64,000 nt of DNA from Methanospirillum purgamenti. GTDB lineage: Archaea; Halobacteriota; Methanomicrobia; Methanomicrobiales; Methanospirillaceae. The notes beneath the pieces are model-generated. The model searched no databases, was not told the origin of the DNA, and saw nothing but the letters and a program-made list of their open reading frames with translations. Numbering within the stretch: the first letter of the stretch is position 1; each line of letters starts with the position of its first letter. Location of the stretch: the NCBI RefSeq assembly GCF_018502485.1, contig NZ_CP075546.1; one strand, 5' to 3'. Position numbers and translations under genes: made by a program. This document shows positions 44,954 through 53,960 of the stretch, piece after piece.

Positions 44954-45995
44954 CGGCTATGTGAATGCCCGAATCAGGGGTATGTATTCACGGCTGCTTG
45001 ATAAAGGGAGCCTGAGCAATTTAATTTTAAAACCTGATATTTCTAGCCTGATTACAGCTCTTGAAGAAACGACATATCGGGAAGATTTGGAACGTGCTCT
45101 TGTTGGAAAACCAGGTTTATCTGGGATAGAAGATGCTCTCAGACAAAATCTCATCAGGACGATTCAAAAAATAGCACGGTTTTTAGAAGGGGAAAAGGGA
45201 GAGCGATATATTAAAATCTTCTCATCCCGGTGGGATATTCATAATCTTAAAACAATTCTCCGGGGAAAGAGGATCTATGTTCCTTCCATGCAAATCCAGG
45301 AAAACCTGGTTCCTGCTGGAGAATTTGATGAGTCGCTTCTTACCGAACTTTTAAAGCAGCCGGATATAAAAGGCGTTATTGATCTTCTTGCAACCTGGGA
45401 TGTTCCTTATGCTTCTCCTCTTACCGCTGCATTTCCGGAGTATTCCCGTGTATCGGATCTCATCATTCTAGAAAACGCACTTGATCAGTTTTATTATGAG
45501 CAGGCCCGTTCCCTTGTGAGTGGTAAATCTGAAGATGAACGTATTATCCGTGATTTAATTGCAACCGAGATAGATCTTATAAATCTTAAGTCTGTGTTGA
45601 TGATTGTCAGGGATAATATCGATACAGAGGATGCAGATCAGATTCTTATCGAAGGAGGCAGGGTATTTGATCGCAAAAAACTCCGGGTTATGCTGGACCT
45701 TGGGTCAGTACCCAGTGTTGTTGAATTCCTTGAAGAAACTCCATACCGTTTTTTGAGTGATTTACGAAGCACTGAAGGTGATAACCTCAAAATATCTGCG
45801 TATCAGCATCTCCTTGATGAATACCTGATTCGGCATGCTATCAGGTTGTACCGGGGCGATCCTCTTTCTGTTACGATTGTTATTGGGTATTTGTGGGCTA
45901 AATATACCGAAATTATGAATTTGCGGATTATTGCACGATGTAAAAATGCTCTGATCCCTCCAGAAGATATGGAGGCGGAGATGGTGTATGTTTAA
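44946..45995 (+). CDS. ahaC: A-type ATP synthase subunit C, operon 2
   Basis: 349 residues of the usual soluble, all-helical type with three repeated segments (NARIRGMYSRLL, SRWDIHNLKTILRG, ATEIDLINLKSVLMI, KYTEIMNLRIIARCK). The ATG at 44946 has GGAGG seven bases before it and overlaps the ahaE stop. There is no membrane helix, in contrast to the operon 1 copy. Confidence 0.94.
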   Translation: MDNGYVNARIRGMYSRLLDKGSLSNLILKPDISSLITALEETTYREDLERALVGKPGLSGIEDALRQNLIRTIQKIARFLEGEKGERYIKIFSSRWDIHNLKTILRGKRIYVPSMQIQENLVPAGEFDESLLTELLKQPDIKGVIDLLATWDVPYASPLTAAFPEYSRVSDLIILENALDQFYYEQARSLVSGKSEDERIIRDLIATEIDLINLKSVLMIVRDNIDTEDADQILIEGGRVFDRKKLRVMLDLGSVPSVVEFLEETPYRFLSDLRSTEGDNLKISAYQHLLDEYLIRHAIRLYRGDPLSVTIVIGYLWAKYTEIMNLRIIARCKNALIPPEDMEAEMVYV

Positions 45996-46308
45996 AGTCG
46001 TCATCATCACTGATCCTGAATCAGCAACCGGATTTCGCCTTGCCGGGTCTGATGTCCTGGAGGCTGAAGATTCAGTTACAGCATCACGACTGTTATCGTC
46101 TCTGCTTCATGAGGACGAAACGGGTATTATTGCAGTTCGTGAAGATTTTCTTGCAAATCTGGATAAAAGCCTGTATGAAGAGATTGAACGGTGTTATCAC
46201 CCGGTCATTATTCCGATTCCTGCACCCCGGAAAGGCGACGAAGTGAGCGGGTATGTTGAACGTCTGCTCCGGAGAGCGATAGGATATAATGTGGTGATGA
46301 GGAGTTAA
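45988..46308 (+). CDS. ahaF: A-type ATP synthase subunit F, operon 2
   Basis: 106 residues: MFKVVIITDPESATGFRLAG, DVLEAEDSVTASRLLSSLL, TGIIAVREDFLANLD and IIPIPAPRK, the Rossmann-like subunit F. Better match to the family than the operon 1 copy. Eight-base overlap with ahaC; one base before ahaA. Confidence 0.92.
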   Translation: MFKVVIITDPESATGFRLAGSDVLEAEDSVTASRLLSSLLHEDETGIIAVREDFLANLDKSLYEEIERCYHPVIIPIPAPRKGDEVSGYVERLLRRAIGYNVVMRS

Positions 46309-46309
46309 C

Positions 46310-48064
46310 ATGATAACCGGAACAATTGCCAGAATTTCAGGACCGGTAATTACTGCACGGAATATGACCGGATCGCGGATGTATGATGTTGTATCAGTGG
46401 GGAAGGCGGCCCTTCCTGGAGAAATTATCCGGCTTGAAGCAGATGAGGCAGTTATCCAGGTCTATGAGGATACAACCGGTCTTATGATCCACGAACCGGT
46501 GGAGAATACGGGAGTTCCTCTGTCTGTAGAACTTGGCCCAGGTTTACTGGCATCTATTTATGACGGAGTTCAAAGGCCTCTTCCTGCCCTGTATGCAAAG
46601 AGCGGGAATTATATTAGCAGGGGCATCATGGTTCCCGGGCTTGACCGGGATAAAAAATGGGCTTTTCATCCGGTCAAAAAAGCAGGGGATGATGTACAGT
46701 CAGGTGATGTAATTGGAACGGTCCAGGAGTTTCATCTTGTACATTCAATTATGGTCCCACCCGGAGTTACGGGTACAATTAAAACCATTTCTTCAGGAGA
46801 ATTCACTGTTGTCGATAACGTCTGCATCCTTGAGGATGGGACAGAATTATCCATGCTTCAGCGGTGGCCGGTACGAAAGGGAAGGCCCTTTATCAAGCGA
46901 CTGGATCCGGAGGTTCCCCTGCTCACCGGCCAGCGGGTCTTTGATACGATGTTCCCCCTGGTGAAGGGTGGGACAGCCATGATTCCGGGCGGGTTTGGAA
47001 CCGGGAAGACAGTATCGGAACAAACCCTTGCAAAATGGGCTGATACCCAGGTGGTTGTTTATATCGGATGTGGTGAGCGGGGAAATGAGATGACTGATGT
47101 GCTGACTGAGTTTCCGGAACTGACCGACCCGAGAACCGGTTACCCGCTGATAGAGCGGACGATCATGATCGCAAACACCTCAAATATGCCGGTAGCTGCC
47201 CGTGAAGCGTCTATTTACACCGGAATTACAATAGCAGAATATTATCGGGACATGGGCATTGATGTCGCACTTTTAGCAGATTCGACCTCCCGGTGGGGAG
47301 AAGCACTCCGTGAAGTCTCCGGAAGACTTGAAGAGATGCCGGGAGAAGAAGGGTATCCTGCTTATCTTGCAACCCGTCTTGCTGCTTTTTATGAACGTGC
47401 GGGACGAGTTATCTGTACAGGTTCTGAAGAAAAAACCGGTTCGGTAACGATTATTGGTGCGGTATCACCTCCGGGAGGTGATTTTTCTGAACCGATAACC
47501 CAGAACACTCTCAGGATTGCTGGAACTTTCTGGGCTCTCGATGCAAATCTTGCATACCGCCGGCATTACCCGTCAGTGAACTGGATTCGGAGTTATTCCC
47601 TGTACCTCGAGGATGTCGAGGACTGGTTTTCAGAACAGGTTGCCCGTGACTGGTACCAGTTCAGGGGTCGGGCAATGTATATTCTGCAAAAAGAAGTGGA
47701 ACTTCAAGAGATTGTGCAATTAGTCGGACCAGATGCTCTTCCGGATAAGGAAAAAGTTGTCCTTGAGATTGCAAAAATTATTCGTGAAGATTTCCTCCAG
47801 CAGAGTGCTTATAGTGATGATGATTCATTCTGCCCACTTGAAAAGCAATATTGGATGCTGAAAGTGATTATCTGGTATTATGATGCAATCAGGGCTGCGA
47901 TGAGACGGAGTGTTCCTCTTCGTCAGCTTCTTTCAATCCCAGCCAGGTCAGAGATAGCACGGATGAAAGAACAGAAAGATGTGGGCCGTTTAAAAGCGCT
48001 AAGTGATCTGGTGTGGGAACAGACCGAAACCCTGGAGGTGCAGACATGCAGCACGGCAGCCTGA
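46310..48064 (+). CDS. ahaA: A-type ATP synthase catalytic subunit A, operon 2
   Basis: 584 residues. Domain order is as in operon 1, but the P-loop reads GGFGTGKT (residues 227-234) instead of GPFGSGKT. The catalytic segments CGERGNEMTDVLTEFP, ANTSNMPVAAREASIYTGIT, ADSTSRWGEALREVSGRLEEMPGEEGYPAYL and PPGGDFSEPITQNTLRIAGTFW are intact, so activity is expected. The loop change marks a different lineage of A subunit. Confidence 0.96.
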   Translation: MITGTIARISGPVITARNMTGSRMYDVVSVGKAALPGEIIRLEADEAVIQVYEDTTGLMIHEPVENTGVPLSVELGPGLLASIYDGVQRPLPALYAKSGNYISRGIMVPGLDRDKKWAFHPVKKAGDDVQSGDVIGTVQEFHLVHSIMVPPGVTGTIKTISSGEFTVVDNVCILEDGTELSMLQRWPVRKGRPFIKRLDPEVPLLTGQRVFDTMFPLVKGGTAMIPGGFGTGKTVSEQTLAKWADTQVVVYIGCGERGNEMTDVLTEFPELTDPRTGYPLIERTIMIANTSNMPVAAREASIYTGITIAEYYRDMGIDVALLADSTSRWGEALREVSGRLEEMPGEEGYPAYLATRLAAFYERAGRVICTGSEEKTGSVTIIGAVSPPGGDFSEPITQNTLRIAGTFWALDANLAYRRHYPSVNWIRSYSLYLEDVEDWFSEQVARDWYQFRGRAMYILQKEVELQEIVQLVGPDALPDKEKVVLEIAKIIREDFLQQSAYSDDDSFCPLEKQYWMLKVIIWYYDAIRAAMRRSVPLRQLLSIPARSEIARMKEQKDVGRLKALSDLVWEQTETLEVQTCSTAA

Positions 48065-49446
48065 TTACGGTGGATTATCAGACGGTACATTATGTTTCAG
48101 GTCCTCTCATCTTTGTTGAACGGCCTAAAGAGATCTCCTTTGGTGAGACAGCGCAGATTGTTCTTCCGGATGGAGAAATAAGGACAGGCCAGATCCTTGA
48201 TATTGCTGAGGATATTGCCATTGTTCAGGTCTTTGAAGGGACCAGGGGTATTGATAGTCATGTGACTACAGTCAGATTCACCGGCCAGTCTCCTCTTATT
48301 GATGTCTCGTATGATATGCTTGGCCGGGTGCTGAACGGAGTCGGGCGGCCACGAGATGGTGGGCCGGCAATTATTCCCGAGGCCAGGCTTGACATCGCTG
48401 GGATGCCAATTAATCCCTATTCCCGTGACAAACCCGCAGAATTTATTCAGACCGGAATCTCTGCAATAGATGCACTTAATACACTTGTCAGAGGTCAGAA
48501 ACTCCCCATTTTCTCAGGTGCAGGGCTTCCCGCTAACCAGCTGGCTGCCCAGATAGCAAAACAGGCCAAAGTCCTGGGAGAGGGAGAAAACTTTGCAGTG
48601 GTTTTTGCAGCGATGGGTATCACCTATAAAGAAGCTTCATTCTTTATGAAAGAGTTTGAAGAGAGTGGGGCCTTAGAACGGGTCGTTTTCTTCTTAAACC
48701 TTGCCGATGATCCAACCATCGAACGGATTGCAACCCCCCGGTGTGCTCTTACTGCTGCGGAGTTTCTGGCATATACTCATAATCTGCATGTCCTGGTCAT
48801 TCTAACTGATATGACCAATTACTGTGATGCCCTTCGAGAAATCTCGACTGCTCGTGAGGAAATTCCGGGAAGGCGTGGATATCCTGGGTACATGTATACC
48901 GACCTTGCAACCATTTACGAACGTGCCGGGCGTATTAAAGGGTGCAGTGGTTCAATCACCCAGATTCCGATTCTGACTATGCCGGATGATGATATCACTC
49001 ACCCAGTTCCTGATCTGACCGGATATATTACCGAAGGGCAGATTGTGTTATCCCGTGACCTGTTTAGGAAAGGGGTTAATCCACCTATTGATGCCCTTCC
49101 CTGCCTATCACGGCTTATGAATCTTGGTATCGGGCCTGGAAAGACCAGAGAAGATCACCGGAATGTGGCAGATCAGCTTTATGCTTCTTATGCTTATGGA
49201 AGAGATCTCCGGAGACTGGTTGCTATTGTTGGAGAAGAAGCACTTTCAGAGCTTGATCGGAATTACCTGAAGTTTGCTGACCATTTTGAGAAGCGATTTA
49301 TCTCGCAGGGAAATGTGGAGCGAAGTATTGAAACAACCCTGCAGGTTGCATGGGAACTTTTCAGCCTGCTGCCTGACGAGGAACTGAAACGGATAAAAGA
49401 AGAATACATCGATAAATATCGGACACTTATCATCTCCGGAGGATAG
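48046..49446 (+). CDS. ahaB: A-type ATP synthase regulatory subunit B, operon 2
   Basis: 466 residues from the ATG at 48046 (GGAGGTG eight bases upstream; 19-base overlap with ahaA). LPIFSGAGLPANQLAAQIAKQ replaces a P-loop. VVFAAMGITYKEASFFMKEFEESGALERVVFFLNLADDPTIERIATPR and IPGRRGYPGYMYTDLATIYERAGRI are conserved. An in-frame ATG at 48013 lies inside ahaA and lacks a ribosome-binding site. Confidence 0.96.
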   Translation: MQHGSLITVDYQTVHYVSGPLIFVERPKEISFGETAQIVLPDGEIRTGQILDIAEDIAIVQVFEGTRGIDSHVTTVRFTGQSPLIDVSYDMLGRVLNGVGRPRDGGPAIIPEARLDIAGMPINPYSRDKPAEFIQTGISAIDALNTLVRGQKLPIFSGAGLPANQLAAQIAKQAKVLGEGENFAVVFAAMGITYKEASFFMKEFEESGALERVVFFLNLADDPTIERIATPRCALTAAEFLAYTHNLHVLVILTDMTNYCDALREISTAREEIPGRRGYPGYMYTDLATIYERAGRIKGCSGSITQIPILTMPDDDITHPVPDLTGYITEGQIVLSRDLFRKGVNPPIDALPCLSRLMNLGIGPGKTREDHRNVADQLYASYAYGRDLRRLVAIVGEEALSELDRNYLKFADHFEKRFISQGNVERSIETTLQVAWELFSLLPDEELKRIKEEYIDKYRTLIISGG

Positions 49447-49449
49447 ACT

Positions 49450-50118
49450 ATGGAGCAGGTACACCCGACCCGGATGGAGCTGATGAAGAAGCGGTCCCAG
49501 ATAGTGCTGGCAGAGCAGGGCCGTGATCTCCTGAAAGAGAAGATGGAAGCTCTTATTCAGGAATTTTTTAAGATAATGGTCAACTTTTCTGAGTCAAGAG
49601 AGGGGCTAGAACAGCTTGCCGTAGAAGCTGATATTGCCCTTCTGGTAGCAGAAGCCGTGGATGATCCAGTTGCAGTGAAATCTGCTTCGTATGCAACCAA
49701 AAGGCAGATCATGGTTGATATCTCGGGAAAGAACATCATGGGTGTTCCGGTTCCGGTGATCCAGAAGACGAGTGTAGCCCTGAATGTGATGCAGCGAGGA
49801 TATGGGCTTATCGGGACTAGCAGCCGTATAAATGAAGCGGCTGAAAAATTCGAAGCCGAGATGGATATGATAATCAGACTTGCCGAGACCGAGACTACGC
49901 TTCGCCGGCTTGGAAATGAGATCCAGATGAACCGGAGACGAGTCAATGCTCTTGATCAGATTATTATTCCTGAATTGAAAGATCAGGCTAAATATATCCG
50001 GTTCAGTATTGAGGAGCGGGAACGAGAGGATCTGTTCAGATTGAAAAAGGTGAAGAAACTGATAGAACGGAAGAAAGTAAAAAAGAAAATGGCTCAGGCC
50101 GGTACGAGATCAGGGTAA
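49450..50118 (+). CDS. ahaD: A-type ATP synthase central-stalk subunit D, operon 2
   Basis: 222 residues, gamma-like shaft: VHPTRMELMKKRSQIVLAEQGRDLLKEKMEAL at the start and RRRVNALDQIIIPELKDQAKYIRFSIEEREREDLFRLKK near the end. Very basic tail. Last gene of operon 2, followed by a T-rich tract (50130-50141) that probably ends the transcript. Confidence 0.95.
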   Translation: MEQVHPTRMELMKKRSQIVLAEQGRDLLKEKMEALIQEFFKIMVNFSESREGLEQLAVEADIALLVAEAVDDPVAVKSASYATKRQIMVDISGKNIMGVPVPVIQKTSVALNVMQRGYGLIGTSSRINEAAEKFEAEMDMIIRLAETETTLRRLGNEIQMNRRRVNALDQIIIPELKDQAKYIRFSIEEREREDLFRLKKVKKLIERKKVKKKMAQAGTRSG

Positions 50119-50208
50119 GTGATTGTCTAGTTTGTTTTTCTTCACTGGATGGCCTCAATCAGAAACTAGATTCGGCTAGGTATTGGTTATTATTTGATTA
50201 AATCTATC

Positions 50209-50454
50209 TCACTTATCAAGAAAATCCACGAATTCTTCTCTTTCCATCCGGGCCTGTTTCATTATTGACAAAAGGGTTCCAATCGGAATAGGATCACGTT
50301 TTGGAATTATTATGAGGATTTTTGTCCCGTTAGACTTTTTGTACTGGGCGAGATGACTCCCCTTCCCTTGATATGGTGCTTCTCGAAAACCTTTTTTTTT
50401 AACTTCTTTATTAGGGTACTTGAAGAAATTTGGGGTAATTTCACGCTGCTTCAA
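50209..50454 (-). CDS. hicA: HicA-type mRNA interferase toxin
   Basis: 81 residues, dsRNA-binding-like HicA fold. The catalytic histidine is in QGKGSHLAQY. IPKRDPIPIGTLLSIMKQARMEREEFVDFL is the family C-terminus. The N-terminal helix is a little unusual (NFFKYPNKEVKKKGF). Its ATG overlaps the hicB stop, so antitoxin and toxin are translated together with antitoxin first. Confidence 0.85.
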   Translation of the reverse strand: MKQREITPNFFKYPNKEVKKKGFREAPYQGKGSHLAQYKKSNGTKILIIIPKRDPIPIGTLLSIMKQARMEREEFVDFLDK

Positions 50455-50680
50455 CCTCTATCACTGAGGTGAATTTTTCTGATGAGGTTATTGAAGGGAG
50501 AGCATCTGTTAAGATTCCAAGAAACTCAGCATTTTTTAGCCAGAGATCAATCGCTTCACGAAGGTTATCAAGAGCTTCCTTTGGGGTGTCACCACAGGAT
50601 GCGACTTCGATTTCCACACATTTTGAAACGTAGACTCCCCCCTCTTCCCAAATCAGGGTTGTAAATTGATATCTTTTCAT
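50441..50680 (-). CDS. hicB: HicB-type antitoxin
   Basis: 79 residues with the degenerate RNase H-like HicB core: FTTLIWEEGGVYVSKCVEIEVASCGDTPKEALDNLREAIDLWL. No DNA-binding domain follows, so this short form neutralises HicA. Repression of its own promoter is less certain. GAGGT lies 8-12 bases before the ATG. Confidence 0.85.
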   Translation of the reverse strand: MKRYQFTTLIWEEGGVYVSKCVEIEVASCGDTPKEALDNLREAIDLWLKNAEFLGILTDALPSITSSEKFTSVIEVEAA

Positions 50681-50689
50681 CTGTCAGAC

Positions 50690-50717
50690 CTCATATGTTC
50701 TCTCTCATATATTCTCT
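50690..50717 (-). promoter_or_regulatory. Tandem 14-bp direct repeat over the hicBA promoter
   Basis: CTCATATGTTCTCT and CTCATATATTCTCT (plus-strand reading) abut each other with one mismatch, 10 bp upstream of hicB. The second copy contains the only TATA-like run. Tandem sites at the promoter suggest autoregulation, usual for toxin-antitoxin operons. The binding protein is not identified. Confidence 0.5.
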
Positions 50718-50818
50718 TTCCTGTTTTTAAACTTGTCAGGAGAGAAAATTGAGTCTATTTCCTCGCTGAAAAAATCAGTATGGCCCCAAAAAAAGTATGA
50801 AATCTAATCCGATACCGG

Positions 50819-51196
50819 CTATTCCTGCCCCTCTTCCTTTCTATCCGGTTCCGGTCCGGTTAACGTCAGATAAGTTGCCGATGTCGATGGCGGAAGATAG
50901 GTCTGTTCAATGGAAAGACAATCTTTTGGACAGTAACTGACACAACACCCACAGATAACACACTGGAACTGGTTTAGCCTCCATGTCCGGTCAGGTTTGC
51001 TGACTTCAATGGCATCTGCAGGACAGTGCATCCGGCACAGACCACAGAATATACAATCGTCAATATTAATAACAAGGTGACCACGGGTTACCGGTGTAAC
51101 CTTTGCCGGTTGGTATGGATATCTGATGGTTGCAGGTCCTTTGACAAGGTTTTTCAGGACGGTCAGGGCCATAACTCCTACTTTCATGACAATCAC
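50819..51196 (-). CDS. echF: Ech hydrogenase ferredoxin subunit
   Basis: 125 residues with two [4Fe-4S] motifs, CIFCGLCRMHCP and CVICGCCVSYCP, like EchF/NuoI. It passes electrons between soluble ferredoxin and the hydrogenase small subunit. Last gene of the ech operon; its start overlaps the echE stop by four bases. Confidence 0.92.
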   Translation of the reverse strand: MIVMKVGVMALTVLKNLVKGPATIRYPYQPAKVTPVTRGHLVINIDDCIFCGLCRMHCPADAIEVSKPDRTWRLNQFQCVICGCCVSYCPKDCLSIEQTYLPPSTSATYLTLTGPEPDRKEEGQE

Positions 51197-52272
51197 CGCT
51201 CCATACAGCCGATACAGGGATCAATCGTCAGCACGATAACAGGAACATCGGCGAGTTCACAGCCAGCCAGCATATGAACAAGAGCAGGAACATTCGCAAG
51301 CGTCGGCGTCCTGACCCGGTGACGGAGCAGGTTTTTCTTTCCGTTGGCCTTTACGTAATGAATGACCTCTCCCCGTGGCTGTTCTGCCCGTGCATAATAT
51401 TCACCGGATGGGTTGCCTTTGACTGGTACCAAAATCTCGCCGGCAGGGATCCGGTCAATGGCATTCTCTATGAGATCCAATGAGGTGAACAGTTCCTCAG
51501 CTCTGACCAGACACCGTGCATAACAATCCGCCTCGTTTCGGACAACCGGCTTGAAATCAAGTTCATCATAAGCCCCATATCCAGTTGATCTGACATCCAC
51601 GTTATGTCCGCTGCCTCTGATAACCGGACCGACTGCGCCAAGATCCCATGCGTTGTCTTTGGAAAGCATCCCAATTCCTTTGGTTCTTGTCTGGACAGTC
51701 AGATCCTCATCAAAGATTCGGGTAAGCTCCGTGTAATCAGATCGTAATCCGGGGATTTCACTCTCAATTCGCTTGAGTTCTGCTGCATCCATATCTCTGC
51801 TGACTCCACCAACCCGGTTTACTCCCTGAATAACACGGCCACCAGTTGTCCGTTCCAGTACATCAAGGATCTTTTCTCTGACTTTCCAGCAGTTCATGAA
51901 GAGGTTTTCATACCCCATACTGTCTGCAAAACATCCAAGCCAGAGGAGATGACTGTGCATACGGGAGTATTCAGACCATATTGCCCGAAGAAATTCTGCA
52001 CGCCTTGGGATCTCAATTCCCATTATTTGCTCTACTCCCTGGCAATAGGTAGCTCCGTGAATGAAACTGCAGATCCCGCAGATACGCTCGGATATGAATA
52101 CATAATCCTTGTAGTCTCGTTTTTCTACGAGTTTTTCAAGGCCGCGATGAACGTATCCGATTGAGGGGATTGCTTCTACCACTCGCTCATCTTCCAGAAC
52201 CAGGTCAAGATGAATTGGTTCAGGAAGGACCGGGTGTTGTGGCCCAAACGGGACAATAATCTGTTTACTCAT
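51193..52272 (-). CDS. echE: Ech hydrogenase large [NiFe] subunit
   Basis: 359 residues, NuoD/EchE family. Both nickel-binding CxxC pairs are present: RICGICSFIHG near residue 65 and DPCIGCMER at the very C-terminus. The protein ends at CMER, so no cleavable maturation peptide follows. IPFGPQHPVLPEPIHL-type N-terminus as in group 4 hydrogenases. Reversible H2/proton catalysis coupled to ferredoxin. Confidence 0.95.
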   Translation of the reverse strand: MSKQIIVPFGPQHPVLPEPIHLDLVLEDERVVEAIPSIGYVHRGLEKLVEKRDYKDYVFISERICGICSFIHGATYCQGVEQIMGIEIPRRAEFLRAIWSEYSRMHSHLLWLGCFADSMGYENLFMNCWKVREKILDVLERTTGGRVIQGVNRVGGVSRDMDAAELKRIESEIPGLRSDYTELTRIFDEDLTVQTRTKGIGMLSKDNAWDLGAVGPVIRGSGHNVDVRSTGYGAYDELDFKPVVRNEADCYARCLVRAEELFTSLDLIENAIDRIPAGEILVPVKGNPSGEYYARAEQPRGEVIHYVKANGKKNLLRHRVRTPTLANVPALVHMLAGCELADVPVIVLTIDPCIGCMER

Positions 52273-52654
52273 GCTTGTCCTCCGGCTTCTTTTTCACTAC
52301 CGCAATCTGTGGTGTTCCAAACGGGTGTGGAATGCTGGTTCTGATAAATGTCCCCTTATAATCAACTGCAATTCCTGAGAAGGGAATGCCAAAGAGATCT
52401 GCTATTTCGTTCTCATACACGAATGATGCAAGATAGATTCGGGAGATACTTGGAATACTGGTCTCCTGGTCCGCTGGGATCCTGAGATGTGAAAGGGCCA
52501 GATCCCTGTCAAAAGTGTAGGTCAGTTCAAAAGTATCCCCCTCCTGTGCACAACTGATCTGGACTAGGCGGTACCCATCGTCATGGAAGGAGTGGACCCG
52601 GTGAATGAGGTCTTCGACAGTAATGGTCTCGATGTTCTGTTCTGGCTGTTTCAT
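52265..52654 (-). CDS. echD: Ech hydrogenase subunit D (NuoC-like)
   Basis: 129 residues of the 30-kDa/NuoC family: YRLVQISCAQEGDTFELTYTFD and SISRIYLASFVYENEIADLFGIPFSGI, the latter matching the ENEI-x-DLFGI signature of hydrogenase forms. Structural subunit next to EchE. Overlaps both neighbours. Confidence 0.9.
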   Translation of the reverse strand: MKQPEQNIETITVEDLIHRVHSFHDDGYRLVQISCAQEGDTFELTYTFDRDLALSHLRIPADQETSIPSISRIYLASFVYENEIADLFGIPFSGIAVDYKGTFIRTSIPHPFGTPQIAVVKKKPEDKHE

Positions 52655-53097
52655 ACGGTCCCCTCCGCTCCGGCTTTCATCGTATTTCGTTTCTGTTCAA
52701 GTATTCCAAGTGCCTGCACGATACCATCAATGATCGATTCCGGACGTGCTGCACATCCAGGAACATATACATCGACAGGTATGACGGTTGCAACACCGCC
52801 GGAAATATTGTAGCATTCTTTAAATACTCCGCCAGAACAGGCACAGATACCAACCGCTACGACAACTTTAGGATGAGGCATCTGCTCGTAGATGTTCTGC
52901 ACAACCTCTTTATTTATCTCGTTCACACCACCGGTAATGACAAAGATATCTGCATGTTTTGGATTTCCTGTATTGAGAATTCCAAACCGCTCGACATCAT
53001 AGAGTGGTGTCAGACAGGCCAATACTTCAATGTCACAGCCATTACAACTTGAGGCATCATAGTGAATTATCCAGGGTGATTTCTGTAGGTATGACAT
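52651..53097 (-). CDS. echC: Ech hydrogenase small subunit
   Basis: About 148 residues, NuoB-like, binding the proximal [4Fe-4S] cluster through SCNGCDIEV, VGICACSGGV and VPGCAARPE. The ATG at 53097 gives the typical short N-terminus. The frame is open further upstream only across the echB end. Confidence 0.93.
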   Translation of the reverse strand: MSYLQKSPWIIHYDASSCNGCDIEVLACLTPLYDVERFGILNTGNPKHADIFVITGGVNEINKEVVQNIYEQMPHPKVVVAVGICACSGGVFKECYNISGGVATVIPVDVYVPGCAARPESIIDGIVQALGILEQKRNTMKAGAEGTV

Positions 53098-53102
53098 GGT
53101 TC

Positions 53103-53960
53103 TCACATTATTGAAAGGGCAAAGATGTTTCCTGCTCCGGCTACGAGGGTGACAAACCAGGCACTGATCATGGCATCCTGCCATCTCACTCTTGATGTGC
53201 AGTTATCAACCAATATTTCTAGGACCATAATCACCACAATGGCAATTCCACACAGTATGAGATTATCACCAAAGAAGAGCCAGATAAATCCTAGCATTAC
53301 GACAAGTTCGTAAATATGAGCAAGTTCCAGCATTCCAAGGGTCCAGCCTGAGAATTCTGTAGTACTTCCCTTCACCAGTTCCTGATGTGCATGGTGAGAC
53401 GTTGCAAGGTCAAATGGAGATTTCCTGAGTTTAAATGTTAATATATAAATAAAACCGAGAAATACACCGGGTAATAGCAATATCGGAAGTCCGGGATGAT
53501 TTGCCATATCACCGATGAGGAACGAGTCATTCACCTGATAGAGCCCGATAGCCGCGATAATGATCATTGGCTCGACTGCCATTAACTGGATAAGTTCCCT
53601 TTCGGCTCCGATGTGGGCATACGGTGAGTATGAGACATAGGCACCAAGCACCAGGAAGACATGCCCCAGGGTAAAGGCGAAAATGACGAGCAAAATATCT
53701 CCTCCGGCGAAGAAGAGAGCTCCGGTGAATATTATGAAGATGAGATAACAGAAGATGAAGAAACTCTGTGCTCCCCAGACTGCTACCTGTTTTTTCTGGA
53801 ATAATTTTCGGATATCATACCAGGGTTGCAATACAGGCGGTCCAACTCTCCCCTGCATTCTGGCTGTCAGTATCCGATCCAGTCCGGTGATAAGAATTCC
53901 GACTACCGGTGCAAGAATGATAAATAATGCTGCTGCAAGGAAGGGATCGAATGAATTCAC
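53103..53960 (-). CDS. echB: Ech hydrogenase membrane subunit B (NuoH-like)
   Basis: 285 residues with about eight membrane helices. DRILTARMQGRVGPPVLQPWYDIRKLFQK is the conserved NuoH/EchB loop. ELVKGSTTEFSGWTLGMLELAHIYELVVM holds the glutamates of the quinone-site-equivalent channel. It starts with GTG at 53960, four-base GTGA overlap with the echA stop. Connects the catalytic module to EchA. Confidence 0.94.
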   Translation of the reverse strand: MNSFDPFLAAALFIILAPVVGILITGLDRILTARMQGRVGPPVLQPWYDIRKLFQKKQVAVWGAQSFFIFCYLIFIIFTGALFFAGGDILLVIFAFTLGHVFLVLGAYVSYSPYAHIGAERELIQLMAVEPMIIIAAIGLYQVNDSFLIGDMANHPGLPILLLPGVFLGFIYILTFKLRKSPFDLATSHHAHQELVKGSTTEFSGWTLGMLELAHIYELVVMLGFIWLFFGDNLILCGIAIVVIMVLEILVDNCTSRVRWQDAMISAWFVTLVAGAGNIFALSIM

